Shown here one piece after another: positions 28,991 to 42,482 of a stretch of DNA of 64,000 bases (its first letter is position 1; every line of letters begins with the position of its first letter). Location of the stretch: contig NC_053401.1 of the NCBI RefSeq assembly GCF_016859285.1, positions 13,327,661-13,391,660 of the forward strand. The letters are read 5' to 3'. The notes under the pieces are model-generated. The model saw only the letters and a list, made by a program, of their open reading frames with translations. It had not been told where the DNA came from and searched no databases. This DNA comes from Xiphias gladius. Taxonomy: Eukaryota; Chordata; Actinopteri; Istiophoriformes; Xiphiidae. The translations under genes and the position numbers were made by a program.

Positions 28991-30624
28991 AAAGAGTCAT
29001 AGATAATGACATAGATAATGGTCCGTGGTTATTTTATATTTAAATATATATTAAACCTTGTCATTTGTTTATTTGCAATACCTTGTCTAAAATGTTCCAT
29101 CTTTTCTCTTCCTGCTCTTCACCAGATTTCAATCACTACAATTGGGACCACAGCCCAGAAATAATTAAAGATCATTGCTTTTATATTTACAGTAGCATTG
29201 TGGTATGATGGAAAAATTTGTAAATCCACTTAAAAATTATCATGGGCCGTATATGTTTTATAAAAAAAAAATCAACAAAATTCAACAGTTTGTAGTGGCT
29301 ATATTTAATGAAAACCATTTGATTCTGCAGGCCTCAGAGCAACCATGCAGCCTTGAGTTCTGCTGTAAAAGAACATGTATGCACAGCCAACCTATGCCGT
29401 ATAAATAAAAGTTGAATAGATTTTATAGATTACTTGCGGTTTTGGACAGCGGCAATGGGAACCTATGGCACTCAAGATCTACTGTACCTTTAAAATTGGA
29501 GTGTGACTTGTTTCATTGTTGTGTAGTTGTGTGGGCACAAGGTTAGAGATAGTGAAGCTGTGTCATCTGTGTTCACCAAGCAAACCCCTCTGGACACCTT
29601 TGGCTACCAGCACCAGCAACCATGGTTTCCATGGCACTCTGACAGATGGCCAACAAACATTAAGAAAAAAAAAACTTCTTTCCTTTTTTTTGCCTTTCTT
29701 AATTTAGAAGTTTTCCAACCCAGTGATGCTTCATGCTACCCAAATACCTGACATAAAACCAGGGACGTGTTAAAGGACAATTCATTGACCAAAATCAAGT
29801 TGACCTTGCTAATTCCAGACATTTTATTTATTAACTGGAGATTCCATCACACTCTCAGTCTCTTAGGTGTTAGATTGTCAGCTAAACATTTTTACAAGCC
29901 AGTAGCTTTGTAATCTGTAACAGCTGAGTAAATTACTTTTCCCCTTTTTTTTTATTGTATTAGCCACAGTCAGACATCAAGCTCCTTCAGTTCTTATTGA
30001 TGCCAAAATAAGTGAAAAATACTTTTTGCAAGTGACCTTCCAGTGTTTTTCTCTTATAAACGGGGCTACTTTGGCAAAAACAATAATTGAAATACAAAAT
30101 GATTTGACGTTATGTTAAAATACTCTAACATACCATGATTCTACACAGGATATCCATGTTCCATGTGTTCCCTAAATGGGGCTACAGGGTTCATGATGAC
30201 ACATTAACCCTACATGAACCGGACAGAGAGAGATAAAGGCGGTGTGAGGAGTGAGTAAGAACAGAGTAGAAAAGAGATAAAGAGAGGTATGATGGGGTAT
30301 GGTGTTCATGATGACAAAGCAGGACAGGCGGGGAGTACTGGATTACCAGAGTGCAGTTCATGTTCAGGGAGGGAGGGTGCAGTTGGGTGAGGTAAAGAGA
30401 GAGGGGTTTGGAGGTGGGTGGGTGGAGGGGATTAATCGTATTTTAGCCCGTGTATCGCAGTGGCTTTCTCTCATGCACATGGGGGAGGTGAAGTTCTTTA
30501 TAATACACCAGGAATAGTTGAGCTGAATCCTATACTGTGTATTAAATAAGTGAAGAGACATTTCTACAATAGTTCCTACATGGATTTGTTATATACTGAC
30601 TAATCTGATTTACTGTTTTACTCC

Positions 30625-30760
30625 CTAGAACTGAGAAGAACTGCAGAGTTAGGTGATAATTTTCTGTGGGCTCATTACTACAAGTAAATACTTTCACATT
30701 ACATGTATTATTTGATTCATTCATAATATAGAAATATTTATTGGTACATCTTTTAATAAA
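30625..30760 (+). repeat. dispersed repeat, copy A
   Basis: Shares AGAACTGCAGAGTTAGGTGA, ATTTTCTGTGGGCTCATTAC and CACATTACAT with the copy at about 36740-36840. The match is approximate and in the same orientation. Resembles a common fish interspersed repeat tail. Confidence 0.55.
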
Positions 30761-32604
30761 GAAATAATTTAATGGTAATGTCATACTGATACAATCCCTA
30801 ACTCTTTTGACTTATCTTCATCAAGCAATGATAAAGCAAAATTTATTTTTGGTTAAAATAATGCTCTGGGTGATTAATTTCTTTAACTTTTCGAAACATG
30901 AGTTTATCATTTTGAATGAGTAATGCAATGAGATTTGCAGCTTAAAATGAAGTGTTGTGCCGCAGTGTAATGTAGTAATTGCACTTAGTGTTTTGAGAAT
31001 TTTATCTGCAATAGGCAAACTGTAATAAAAGATGAGGAACCATTTATGGTAATCTACAATGAAAGGAAGTTAATCCACTTTTAACTGTACGTCAAAAGGG
31101 AAATTATACTCATCAACAACACTGAGGTGAACACTAATGATGAAACAATTTCCTGTTGTCATCAGTCATTTGCTCGCTAAATACCTACCAGGGGTAAGGT
31201 GGACTTACTGTAGATCAATCTTGGCTCAATAAATTCATAAATTATATAATAAACAGTAAGGTAATCTGTGTACATGATAACCCTGTTGACAGGGGACACT
31301 CTCAGTGAGGGCAAACCCCATTCAGGACATTTATTGCCTATAATGCAGAAATAATCTCCACTTGTATATCCTGATTTATGGATATTACTTTAAACTTTAT
31401 ACTTTAGTCTGCATGCACACACAGACCTGCATTACTCAGGGTCACAGCTTTATCACAAGCTTCACAGGCACACGCCTATATACACAAATGGTTTTGTACA
31501 CTAACAACCAAACAAATATTGTAAGCTAAGATACACATACACACCCACTTTCTGATAAAGGCACATGCACTATACACACACTTGTCTGTACACACTCCTG
31601 ATTCCTGGATATCTCTCACTTATTTTTATTCATTAATTTCATCATATTTGCATCACGTCAGGCTATAATAAAAACTCTGAAGCACTGTTTTTCATGACAG
31701 CCTCTCCGCTAATGTGAGACATTCTCTATACTATACAGTATGTCTTCTAGAGGAATGTGAGGAAAAACACTGGCACAAATTCCAGTTGTGGTTACCCTCC
31801 CGGACAAGCTTTACAATTGGGCTGGAAAAGTACCTCTATCTGTTTTGAAATGTCCCCTGCCTGCAGAGCAGAAAGGGAAAAATGCCAACACCCTCTGCAC
31901 CTGTGTCTCCGCCCAGCAGTTTTGGAGGGAAATAATTTGGCTCCTGTTGAGTTGCTGGTTGGACCAGTTTGATTGTTAGCACTTGTGGTAAAATCAGCCC
32001 CTCTGGTGTGTTTGTGTGCATGTTTTCTCTAATTTTAAGCTATGATGTTCTGGATACTTGATTACACATATGCTAATTCAAAGCTAAAAATAAAGTTAAG
32101 AATATTGAAACAGACAAATTTGCTACTTAAAATGACAGATTTTTTAAATTCCGCAGAAGGTTTAAAACTGGTAAGCATTAGTTGGTCAGTGTTATATTAG
32201 CAGGTAGAATAATGCAAAAAAACAGAAGACAAAGGCATGTATTTTTGTACAAAGTTGTCAACATACTGCATTTTTGGCACAAATATAGCCCCATAATAAC
32301 ATATATTTATTCTCAATCATTATATTTTAAAGGTTAGATCAAAATACTTTGGTGAGGAAATCTTTGGTTTTATGAGAAATGATATGAACCAGTGACCTCT
32401 GGTGACCTCTTTCTTAGTGTTGATTCCACAGAGGTTATTAATCACTATGCAATAATTGTGAAATTGTTTTTTTCCCCTTCATTTCCTCCATCACCAGCTG
32501 TTACACAGAGAGAAAAGGGGAATCTGCAATAGTGAGTTCCACATTTTCACGACTACACTGGCTCTTTAAAGATAAAAAACCCCGTGTGTATTTTGTGTGG
32601 GTGT

Positions 32605-32636
32605 CTGTGTGTGTGAATGTGTGTGTGCGTGTGTGT

Positions 32637-32673
<37 letters not shown>
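32605..32673 (+). repeat. imperfect (GT)n microsatellite
   Basis: GT runs with AA, GC and AT interruptions, ending in a pure run of about 30 bases. Confidence 0.95.
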
Positions 32674-32674
<1 letters not shown>

Positions 32675-34092
32675 TAAAGTTAAGCACAGCTACACCCTTG
32701 TCATAGTAAAATCACACACATTATTGCACCGCAACCCAAACAAAACTCAACTGCTGCTACAAAATTGTGGCAGCAAGATGTGTGCTACATTATCAGCTTT
32801 TTAGCATCTTGCTGCAATTTTAACCAAGAACAAGTTGACTACTACTCAGTTACCTTTTAAAGCCAGTGTGAGTCATTTTTATACTTTCTGTCACATGGTA
32901 ATTTAATAGCTGACACCATGATAACCTGGTATGTTTTGGAAACAGTGAAGGGCATTTTGATTTGAAGACTGAAAGTGAAAAGTGACAAGAAGACAGAAAG
33001 TGTAATTGAGAAAATGGCTGAATTTTGAACATATTGTATACGTGTGGAGTGGATGTGAGTGCCAGCTGTATCTCCATTATTAATCAACCATATGTGGCTG
33101 CTCAGTATGGAAAATATTCTGGGGTTTGTATATTTTTGGCAGGAAATCAAAAACCTTGCATGTCTCCCATATGTAAAATCCACTCTATACTGCCTAGCCA
33201 AAGATTGTCATGAAACTTTAAACATGTTCTCTTGTATACTTAATCTATTTGATCTGATTGTAGGTACAGTTGCATACTGTATCTTATCTTTCACGTGTTG
33301 TCTCGCCTCTTATCCTTGAGTGTCTTTGTCATGCACCTGTGCCTTTGTGATCACCTTAGATGGCTTTATGACGTACCTTTGGGAGACCTGGAGAGAGCTC
33401 AAACTTCAGACAGCTGTCAGAGATAAAATCTTGTCCTCAGAGAAGCGCGCCTCGGAGCTTCATCATGCCTGAGCAGCTGTCGAACAGCAAAAACAAGAGG
33501 TAAGAAGTGAAGCAATGAAAGAAAGATAGAGCCCTGCTTCCCCCTTGAAGCTGGAGACTTTCCAAACCACAGTACAAACCCCCCCAACTTTTTTCTAGCT
33601 CTATCTCCACATGAGGCTCCACTTGGTCTCTTTAAGCAGGCCCTAATTAGATTAGTGGACTTTATTAGTTGCCCAGAGAACTGAGAAGAGAGGTTGTTAG
33701 ATAGACAAAGACAGAAAAAAAGAAAAAGTTGGGAAAAAGGAAAGAAAGTATTAAATAATCAACCATGTCATCACTCTTTGATCTGTGAAATATGTTCCTC
33801 GTCCCTTCCAAATGCTCTTCATCACTCAACATTCACTCGCTCACACATATACACTTTTGCCCTCAGGGTTCAGTGTGGTGAAACCCTGAGCACGCGAACC
33901 AGCGCCTGTCTTTCATTTTGCTTTTCCAAAAGCGAACGGGCGAGGTGGAGGCCAAGAGAGACAGAGAGAGAAATTACGAGACATGCGCCCAACATTCCTT
34001 CCAATTTAATGGCCAATGTAGTATGTTGTGTTTTAATGAGGAATGAATTGGGGCCCAAATGCTCTCCATGATTTCCTACCAGGAGATGACTT

Positions 34093-34160
34093 ATGGCTCG
34101 GTGGTTGGAGCATGTGAGGGGTACGCTTCCAAAAATGTTAGGGTTTCAGTTTTGGGGTTG
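34093..34160 (+). repeat. possible tRNA-derived SINE fragment
   Basis: TGGCTCGGTGGTTGGAGC resembles a tRNA A-box (TGGCnnAGTGG). About 50 bases on, GGGTTTCAGTTTTGGGG occupies the B-box position in degenerate form. No cloverleaf can be folded with confidence, so this is at best a decayed SINE head. Confidence 0.25.
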
Positions 34161-36484
34161 AAACATTGACACTCATCAGTCAGCTCCAGGTTTTCAATCT
34201 GCAAAATTTTGTCAAGCAATCATCAATATGTGGTTAATTAGTTTCAGTATCTGCTGTCACTTGTTTTGGAAGATGCATTTCCGATTTTTTCAAAAGATGA
34301 TTAACACATCATGCGCTCATGAAAAACTGTCCAGTTTTGGTTTTGTTTGAATTGCAAAAAGTGAAAAGTGAATCCTTGTTTATTCACTGTTTGTTTATGT
34401 CATGCATGGCAGGTTCCATCTGTTGTTTTTCCTTTTTCCTTGCTTGACCCTGAATAAATACCCTGAATGAATATTATTGATGGCTCAGGATAGATGCCTT
34501 GTTTGTGTTCTCTTCCCTGTTTTCTGCATTTAGTTTAGCTCGGCTGAGGCCCCAAAGTGAAATTGTATAATACAAAAGGGCTGAATAAGAACTACAGAAC
34601 GCATGTTGGTTTAATGAAGGTTAAGGTTAAATCTATGGATTAATAATAACACCTTCGTGAGTAGTAAAACTACTGAAAGTAATGTGATTTATTTTATATA
34701 AAGCAGCTATGATCAATATTTTCATAACAATGGATGAAATGACCATGTATAATGTGAAAGGAGTTGCAAATAGTGACAAATCCAAAGAGGGAAGAACAAT
34801 CCCTGCAGTTCAGCTGTACGGAGCATTTTAGAAATTTTCAGCTCATTGTTTTGGTTTTCCAGCCCACAACTTTACTGCTTTGGTTCACTCTGACTGCTCT
34901 CATAAGAATGAAGAAGAAGGCTGCTGTTTTCAGTCAAAAGCTCTAAAAACCCAAATGCAAGCAACCTGCCCAGCACCAAGCAGGAGAAAGACAAGGTTAG
35001 CAGCTAGCTGGTGAACATAATATAGCACTTAGCAGCTAAAGAGAATAAAACAATTCTCACGCGTTAGTTTAGTTTAGAGTTAAGTTAGAGTTAAATTAGT
35101 TTAGAGTCAAATTCATCAGGTGACACACGACTTTGAATAAATGCCAATTTTTGTTGTGTAATAAATACTTTGCTTCTAAAATCTATTGTTAAAATTAATT
35201 TCAAATAGCTTCACTGCAAGCAATCATTTTGTCATCATGCACAAAATAACCACGTTGTTAAAATTCTCACATTGCTTTCCCTTCTAATTTAAAACCAGCA
35301 AGTAATCTAATCCCTTTTTAATATTTTAATACATTTCGGTGAAACTGTGGTGTGTTTGTGAGTGTATGTGCAGATTTATACGTATTTATTTCACACAGTT
35401 TTATTTTGTAGAGATGTGATCCTCATATGAATAAATATTTCAATCTGATGGCTCTCTGCTTGAGAATGGTCACATTTGAAGGTATGAGTTGTGTTTCCTC
35501 TTTGTTCCTGATAAGATCTCCACCTATCGCTCCCTCCATCTACCTTCTCCATGGCCCACTGACTGCACTCCTGGGAGGTAGACAATCAGTTTGACTGCTG
35601 ACCTTGCAGTACTCTAAAACCTTTGAAGTGGACCAGCAATCTGACCAGAGGTGGATAGGTTTCTTAACAACACTGGACATTAGAGTAAGCAGTGATCAAA
35701 CCGCTCACTTGATTGACCTAGATGAGAAAAAATAGCCTCCCTCAGAGCTAAAGACATGATGGAAAGTTTATTTAATGAGAACCGTGCCAAGTGACTGACC
35801 ATCAGATATCTAAAAGCATTAGCAGCCTTACTAGGGAGATATCTTGAAACAACTGGTCTGCTTTTTGTTTTTTATTTCAGTAAAATCTTGAACCATGTGT
35901 CAGATATACTTTCAAAAAAATTATTGAAAAAAATGGGAACTACTATGGAAATGAGCTACTTTTTCCACATACCTTATCTTAAAGGTACCTTGTGGTGGAG
36001 GTTACAAAAAACTGAGTGGATTTCTTTCTACACATAACACTTGGGAAGAAGATTTGTTTGCTTTTTGTGCCTTTTACTCACACATTACTACATTTCTTGG
36101 TTTGTTATTGCCAATGTCTATCTGGGGAATACTGTGAAATTGAGGTATGTCATAAAGTCCCCATTTTCATTTGATAGAAATGGCCAGTCTCTGAGTTAAA
36201 TGCTAGTTAATTATTTACCATTACTTAGTGCATTTAATGCACAGGCCTAACTTGCAAATGATTACATTTCTCCAGTCAGGTAAGATGTCCTAATGTAACC
36301 TGTTGTTTTTTATGTTTAATGACTTGCATGTAACCCCCATTTGCATTACTGCCCCTACAGTCAGCAGGAATGTGCATCGTGTCATCCACATACTCGTATG
36401 CGTTAGTGTGCCCCTTTGTGCACATGCTAATAGCGGAAAAAATACAAACTAAATGGAGACCTGCTCACAAAAAACATATGCTCC

Positions 36485-36845
36485 ATAGCACCACAAGTGC
36501 GCAAAGGGTCCCTTTAAGTTGTTTTTCGAACCTTTATTAATGGATTTTTTGGCCACTTGAGGGCAATTGAGCAAGGAGTACACAGGTATTTACACATCCA
36601 GTAGACAAAGAGCAAATTAGCTTTCATTTCAAGTTGTGTTTCTGGCCACCTGATAAATTTAAGTATAATATTCTCTTTCTCCTCATTTCAGCAAGTTGTA
36701 GACCAGAGAACCAACACAGTTAGCTGAAAGATGGCAAAGTGCTCTGTAGAACTGCAGAGCTGGGTGTTAATTTTCTGTGGGTTCATTGCTATGATACTAG
36801 GCAACTTACACATTACACACAGTCATTTTATCCAATGTTAATTTA
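36485..36845 (+). repeat. dispersed repeat, copy B (longer)
   Basis: Phrases such as GGATTTTTTGGCCACTTGAG, 'catttcaagttgtgtttctg', TCATTTCAGCAAGTTGTAGA and AGAACTGCAGAGCTGGGTGT, then ATTTTCTGTGGGTTCATTGC, follow the order of a common fish interspersed repeat. The last third is shared with 30625-30760. Confidence 0.6.
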
Positions 36846-37633
36846 AAAATATTGATCAGTGCAGCTCTAAGATTTAAAAGGCTTTTTTGTTTTAGTGTAA
36901 GCAATGCTGAGCCTCTTTAGTACAGAGGCAAAATGCAGGAAAACATAATTGACAGAAGCATAAAGCTCAGTTAATGATACATAAACACTTCAAGTCAAAG
37001 AAAATGTGATTATTTGTTCTCATACAAGTTTTTTGGTATCAGTACAAATGTGGTTGTGCTCTGTGGTGTCATTTTGGTAAACGTGTTTGTGAGGAGGGTG
37101 TGGTTGCTGTGTAAATCTGTGTGTGCTCTGGTGGTGAAAATGATAATGGTGGCCTTCAGGTTTTATCAGACTCCAGAAAAGTGTGTAAATGTTAGATTAC
37201 AGCACAAGGCACAGAAACACAACATGGCAGTAGTGGTGGTGGTGGTGGAACACAAGATAGGAGAACTGACACCGATAATGTCAAAATCAAATTCATGGTT
37301 TCCTTGCAGTGGTTTCCCCTTGCTGTAGCTCTTGTGTTTGATTTAGAGGCTGTTGCTGCCAAACACACCAGTCTTCCCTCTCTTTCTCTACTAATGGCAG
37401 AAGTTGTCTGCAAAAGCCAAGAAATTCCTGCAGTTGGGTGGTAGTGTTTCTTTCACTTTTCTCTCTCTCTGTCTCTGTGTCTAACCTCTTCTCTCCATTT
37501 ATCTCCCTCTCTCTGTTAGACCAGTGAAAATTGTGGTTTCAGCTACTTGCTCTTTGTTAGCTTTCCTTCTTTCCCCTTCCTTCCTTCCATGCATTTGCAG
37601 GCCTTAGAGAAAACTGCCTGCTTTTTGTGTATA

Positions 37634-37635
<2 letters not shown>

Positions 37636-37719
<84 letters not shown>
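37636..37719 (+). repeat. (GT)n microsatellite
   Basis: A pure GT run of about 84 bases with a short CA-interrupted tail to about 37730. Confidence 0.98.
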
Positions 37720-37720
<1 letters not shown>

Positions 37721-40152
37721 ATGTGTGTGTTTATACAGCAGCATGGAGCCCTTGGGATGTGACTCAGTGTGCAATCTAAGACAGCCCCTATCATAATGAC
37801 TGCTCATTACCTACCATGGTCTCATATAAAGATATATTTATGGACATAACCTCATCGCTCATCTACATAACAATTATGGCTCATTTTATAGGTCTCTTTG
37901 GAGCCATAGAGGAAGCTCAGAATGCGCTCAGTTGCAAAAATGGCCTGGGTGACAGACAGATTGGGAAATTAACAACAGCCACCAGTCATATTCTGGTTAA
38001 ATTTTTTGCAGTGGCATGTAAAGTTTGTCTACCAATCTCTTTGGCAGTTAGAAGAATTCTATTCTATTCTGTGTGGTTAGCTGGTATAACAGTGGAAGTG
38101 GCAGTAAAACATTAACATTCACCAACCGCTGGGGCCTGTAGCCAAAAAACGGTCTTGCTATTTTCTCTAATACAAATGACAAATGGAGTTCAGTGACAAC
38201 CAAGAGATTAAGAAAGGATAGTGTTAGTGTGTAATGCAGTGCAAAAGTCAATGGTCTGATGCCAATACAATCAATACAATAGCCTAGAAACAAGTTAGTC
38301 CTTTTTAATTTTGAATGCAATGCTGTAATTATACACATGTCCAGAATTCTCCTATAGATTCAGCACAGAAAAGATTATTAGAAACAAATAAGGCCCCTGA
38401 CAGCTTGGTTTCAAAAATCAGGTTTTTCCCCATAACATATAATATTCATAACTACATTAACAACAATCAGAGTTAACGTTTTGTGGGGAGAAAATAATCT
38501 ATTTAGTAAGAGTTTAACAGTGACATCATCCTGTTCCGTCAGAGCTCTGCCACTTTCAAACCAGTGAGAGGAGCATACAAAAACATAAATACAGAAATCT
38601 AGCATGAGATAATCAAAACTATTTTAACTTTGGCAGAAAATGTTGTGTTCATATAGAAACCCATTGCTCACAGTAAAAAATTGATCAAGAAAATGTGTTT
38701 TCACAGCCTTTAAGGTAATAGCCTACCAACTACACACAATCTAACATATACAGTAGGTTCCTCAAACAAACAGCTACCTAGCCAGTATGATAACTCAGCA
38801 AATATATTCAAGAGATTTATTTCCCAAGACTTTACTGCAGTGGAAATGAGCTCGCCATACATCCATCATCGATTAGTCAACAAAAATTCATGAAATGCAG
38901 GATTTAGACCACAGTGAATTTGTTACTCTGAATGTTTGTGGCTCTGGAACCTGCTGTATTTAGTTTTTTCTTGATTGTCTAGTGCCATCACATTTGCAGA
39001 TGATCCACTATACTTTGTTTTCTACCATAGACCTGAAATGTTGTCCAAAAAACAATTTTAAAAAATCACATCAGCAAGCCACATCGTTGCACTGGCTGAC
39101 ATATTCCTTCATTAGCATGAACATAGGCACTGTTATTATGAGTCAATTTCACATACACTCTCCTGCTGCTGTAAACACGCGTACACATTCCAACCATGAG
39201 CTAAACACTTCCGATGGAGTATAAAGCTGGCTTAACTCACCAAATTTGTGGCTTAACCTAGTCCCTGACAAATACACTATTTCCTCTTGTTTGAGTAATA
39301 TTTACTACAAATTACAGTTTACTTATATTACTTAGGCTATGATCGAAAAACGTATTATTTTTAATGGTATCACAGTTGTTCAACAAAAGATGCAAGCCAA
39401 CCTACCTGGCTGATCTTAAACTAAATGTTTATCTAAGATTCAGCTCTCCCAGAATAAGGGCAGCAGTTGATAATAACACTAGCCAAAGTTTTTTTTTAAA
39501 AAAAGCATACATTTGGAAAACCCAACTGAGACTTCAAATTTAACTCCAAAAATCTCTGAAAGAAACACTTTTTCCTTATGTCTGCTGGCAAAACCTTTGC
39601 AGCTTAAAGCAGAAAGATAAGCAAAGGTTTAATTAATTGCAGGATAAGTCAACATTGCATTCATTTGATACTGTGATGCAGAATAAATAGCTCAAGGACA
39701 TTGAGGGAATCAAGAACAGACAGGGGGTTTTGCTCAAAAATGAGCTTAAAATTGTTTTTAAAATGAGAAATAAAATCCTGAGATGTTTGATATACAAACC
39801 AAAAGTAGATTCTGTTACCTAGGATATAAAGTTCATATTACTTAGGAGAGATGAAAGAATTGGAGACTTTATCAGATACAGTTGCTGTCATTTATACCTC
39901 AACTTTGAACTCTGCATGTTAGCAAAAATAACATGGAGACAGATTTTTTGTCCATCTATCAGTTGCTTTTCTACAGCAAATTGCCCTTTGTGCCAGTGCA
40001 CTTGAAGCAAACCCAGCATACATTTGCTTATGTGTGATCCTAGAGCTTAATTAAAGTTAATAATTGACCAATAAAGCCACATTACAGTTTATCACAGGCC
40101 TTGGATTAGGCCCCAGTGCTCGCATGTGTCTTGTTGATTTCACTGTAGCGTA

Positions 40153-40153
<1 letters not shown>

Positions 40154-40221
<68 letters not shown>

Positions 40222-40244
40222 TGTGTTTGTGTGTGTGTGTGTGT
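40154..40244 (+). repeat. (GT)n microsatellite
   Basis: Pure to 40214, then interrupted by single A and T substitutions. It is complementary to the (CA)n tract 314 bases downstream. Confidence 0.98.
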
Positions 40245-40551
40245 CTACAGATAGGGGAGAGGTCAAGAGGACAGATAGGTGGCTGATGCTGACCATCCTG
40301 ATTTGCTTTCCTGACTTGTGATATAATATCATGCAATTCTTACTCAAAATATTCGTTTTTTTTTTTTTTTTTTTTTTTTCACCTGGCTTAATGAGGTTGC
40401 ATTGGTAACCTGTTTTAAAACCTTTCAAAAGAGTAAAATATATTTGTTTATTTGTGAGAAAAAGAACTCAGGATGTGACATTTGGCTTGTGGTTTAGCAG
40501 CACACAGACATTCTGCTTTCTGTTAGAACTCTCTCCACTCTCCCTCTTTAC

Positions 40552-40656
<105 letters not shown>

Positions 40657-42388
40657 GTAGTTCACCATCACAAGCGTGGGGGCAGGTTTTGCCTTTGTTT
40701 GATCTGATCAATGCCAAAAGTTGTCGGATGTCCTCTTTGTCCTCCTTTTGCTTGGTTCAAAATGTTAGTCTCTAGCCTCTGCATAAAAGAGCTGCTTGAA
40801 GAGTGAAAGTGTGTGGGAAGGGGTACCTTTAGGCCGTGCTTGTGTGTGTGCATGTCTATGTTTGTGTGCAAGTACGAAAGTACATGGGCCTGGTAAACGT
40901 GTGGGCCATTGGTGACCCTGATACCACAAAAATTAAAAAAAAAAAAAAAAAATTAGCCTGCAGATGCCTGTCTTCTTTCTTTCTTTTTGTTTTTCTCACA
41001 CCCCCCCAAAAAACCAAACTCGAATATTTTCATAACAGCAACTATACACTGTATCTGTTTCTCCATCTCTCACCATGCAGCAATGAATCTCCCACCCATG
41101 GCACACAAGCAACACTAAGCTAATAACCTACATATGTCGCAGGATTGCCAAGCCTGTGCTATAATTAAAATGTTGGAAATTGAATCCCCGCAACAGCCAG
41201 TTTTTTATTTGAGCAAGACCCACTCATTATATGATGCATAATGTAAAAGCATCAGATAAAAGTTTAGAAAAACGCACCACGGACTCCCACATCTCACCTT
41301 CTGCTGCGGTTAATTACTATTCAAGAAAATAGCCAACAGTACCTTATTTTCTACTTAGCAAACTGGTCACTATGACCCATGCTCATCATCTCTCACAGCA
41401 ATATGCTGATACAAATCAACAGCAGCATGGAGCCGAAGCTGCAGATTGGGAGTTTTAACATCTGGAATTCATCTCTTCGGGTAAACTGAGACAAAACGGA
41501 TAAATGTGGGCAGTTGAAGTGAACGGGATGCGCTTGCCTGTCGCTGAACTGGACTCTCAACTGTGGTTGTGGTTGCACTGGGCAGCTCCCAGGCCCGAGT
41601 GTGGGTTGCGTTTGTGCATGTGTAACTACTCCCCCAAGCTGAATTTGTAAGTTAAAGAGTATTCTTAACTTTACTTTTAAAGGGTGTAACAAAATTTTCC
41701 AAAGTAAAACCAAAAATGTGGTTAATTAGCTCATGGTCAATATATTGTTTGAGATTTAGTCTGGGTTTTAAAGATAAATACAGCCTAGCATCATGTTTAC
41801 AATGTATTTCATCCTCTCCTGTGGATAAGTGGTCAAATGTAGAGGATGTAACATCAGACTGAGATGTTTGCAGTGCAGCTAAAATGGAAATTTATAGTAG
41901 AAATCTTACAGCTATCTAATACAGTGCTAAACCTCAGGGTTTTTCTGTCATTTCCTGAGAAAAGAGGAGCAATAGCTTTTCTGAAGGCACCATGGTGCAC
42001 CGAAAAACAATATCATAGTTTCTCAGAGAGACTCAAGCTTGCAAGTTAACCCACAAACTTGCTCTTCTGCTCTAATGATGTTATCACTTACTATTTTCTC
42101 CTTCCACCTACATGCAGAAATCAGCAACTGGATGTGAAAAGGTCATACCCATTGTCTTGCAGTGGTGAAATATGAGAAACATTCTAAGAGGAGGCGTGTT
42201 AAAGACATATGCTTAGTTTCAAAGCATGAGTATACTTTCTTAGGTGTCCATGTGGGAAATTTATTTTGGGAGATGAGAGGTCAGTGTTCCTGTAGGTGAT
42301 TGGACTTTTCAAACTGCCCAGTTCATGGAAAAAATTTTTATTCTGTGACCAGAAAACATGTTTTGTTTTTGTTTTTTGTTTTTTTTAG

Positions 42389-42482
42389 TCATGTTAGCAT
42401 TGTGGCTCTCGGGATGGCAATGTAGGTCATCTGGTGGATCTACCATTTTGGTACAGACCAAAATATCTCAACAACTACTGTG
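42389..42482 (-). repeat. dispersed fish repeat fragment
   Basis: On the minus strand it reads AGTTGTTGAGATATTTTGGT and GGATGGCAATG-type phrases reversed. These match the 3' part of the repeat family at 27420-28005. Confidence 0.6.

Larger units (their letters stand above)
28991..36484. other. long intergenic stretch, no gene seen
   Basis: Apart from the repeats listed separately, no exon or RNA gene was recognised. A G-rich strand at 30366-30430, a homeodomain-motif-bearing segment near 33640-33675 and degenerate TTAGTTTAGAG tandem units near 35062-35110 are the only compositional features of note. Confidence 0.4.
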
